Positions 23,736-23,818 of a stretch of 23,818 bases of DNA are shown here, piece by piece. The DNA is from a virus, in IMG/VR virus record IMGVR_UViG_3300045789_000303, positions 1-23,818 of that record. One strand, given 5' to 3'. The notes beneath the pieces are model-generated. The model ran no database searches, was not told the DNA's origin, and saw nothing but the letters and a program-made list of their open reading frames with translations. Made by a program: the position numbers and the translations under genes. The first letter of the stretch is position 1. Every line of letters begins with the position of its first letter.

Positions 23736-23818
23736 TGGCTACTTATATTCAAAGTGGTGCGATCACTGATGGTGGTTTCGGATATGATTCTGCACCATTA
23801 ATAATAGTTGCAGCACCA
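23735..23818 (+). CDS. Start of a structural-type protein, 3'-truncated by the window edge
   Basis: The ATG at 23735 overlaps the gp14-like stop codon; AGGAG at 23723-23727 is a strong, well-spaced ribosome site. The 28 visible codons begin MATYIQSGAITDGGFGY and continue DSAPLIIVAAP. The phrase GxGYxSAPxIxI resembles a short beta repeat seen in large marine phage structural proteins. In T4 the next gene would be gp15 (tail sheath terminator), and this does not look like gp15, though too little is visible to decide. Frame open to the last base of the window. Confidence 0.7.
   Translation, partial: MATYIQSGAITDGGFGYDSAPLIIVAAP

Overview
The window reads as part of the virion-structure region of a tailed phage genome of the T4-like (myovirus) kind, most likely from a marine environment. 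Three things support this. The last two complete genes look like T4 gp13 and gp14, the neck proteins that join head to tail. Three gene-proximal copies of TATAAATA, the T4-type late promoter, lie just upstream of start codons. Nearly all the remaining sequence encodes very long, repetitive, beta-rich proteins of the tail-fibre/adhesin type, with modules familiar from marine T4-like phages. The DNA is AT-rich, every real gene is on the + strand, and genes abut or overlap by one base. No bacterial housekeeping gene, tRNA, rRNA, insertion sequence or CRISPR array was seen. The host cannot be read from the sequence; cyanobacteria or SAR11-type marine bacteria are only plausible guesses.

Layout. 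1-9666: the 3' part of a giant fibre gene, open from the first base of the window (more than 3,221 codons). It carries a decapeptide DSxxIxxL repeat zone, about 40 YadA-head-like repeats, a nonapeptide DSxYV zone, a duplicated fibre module and a T4 gp37-like stretch. 9667-16269: a 2,200-residue protein with LamG/concanavalin-like domains at both ends, a pectate-lyase-like beta-helix, and a central block (about 10990-13560) of clearly higher GC and different amino-acid style. 16269-19040: a 923-residue protein with about ten beta-propeller-like repeats. 19087-19773: a short fibre-like protein sharing a module with the giant fibre. 19795-20022: a 75-residue small protein. 20037-21899: a 620-residue Tyr-rich beta protein with a C-terminal sandwich-like domain. 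21909-22298: a 129-residue protein with a Gly tail. 22368-23126: gp13-like. 23130-23735: gp14-like. 23735 to the end: the first 28 codons of another structural-type protein.

How it fits together. In T4 the baseplate fibre/whisker genes (10-11-12-wac) directly precede 13-14-15. Here that interval appears to hold at least 22 kb of adhesin-like proteins. I infer a host-recognition cluster: a long trimeric fibre plus several receptor- or glycan-binding proteins, expressed late from T4-type late promoters at 19052, 19769 and 22328 and by read-through from upstream. A frequent Asp-Ser dipeptide runs through the fibre-like proteins but is missing from the neck proteins and from the GC-rich insert, suggesting a shared structural convention and a mosaic origin for the insert.
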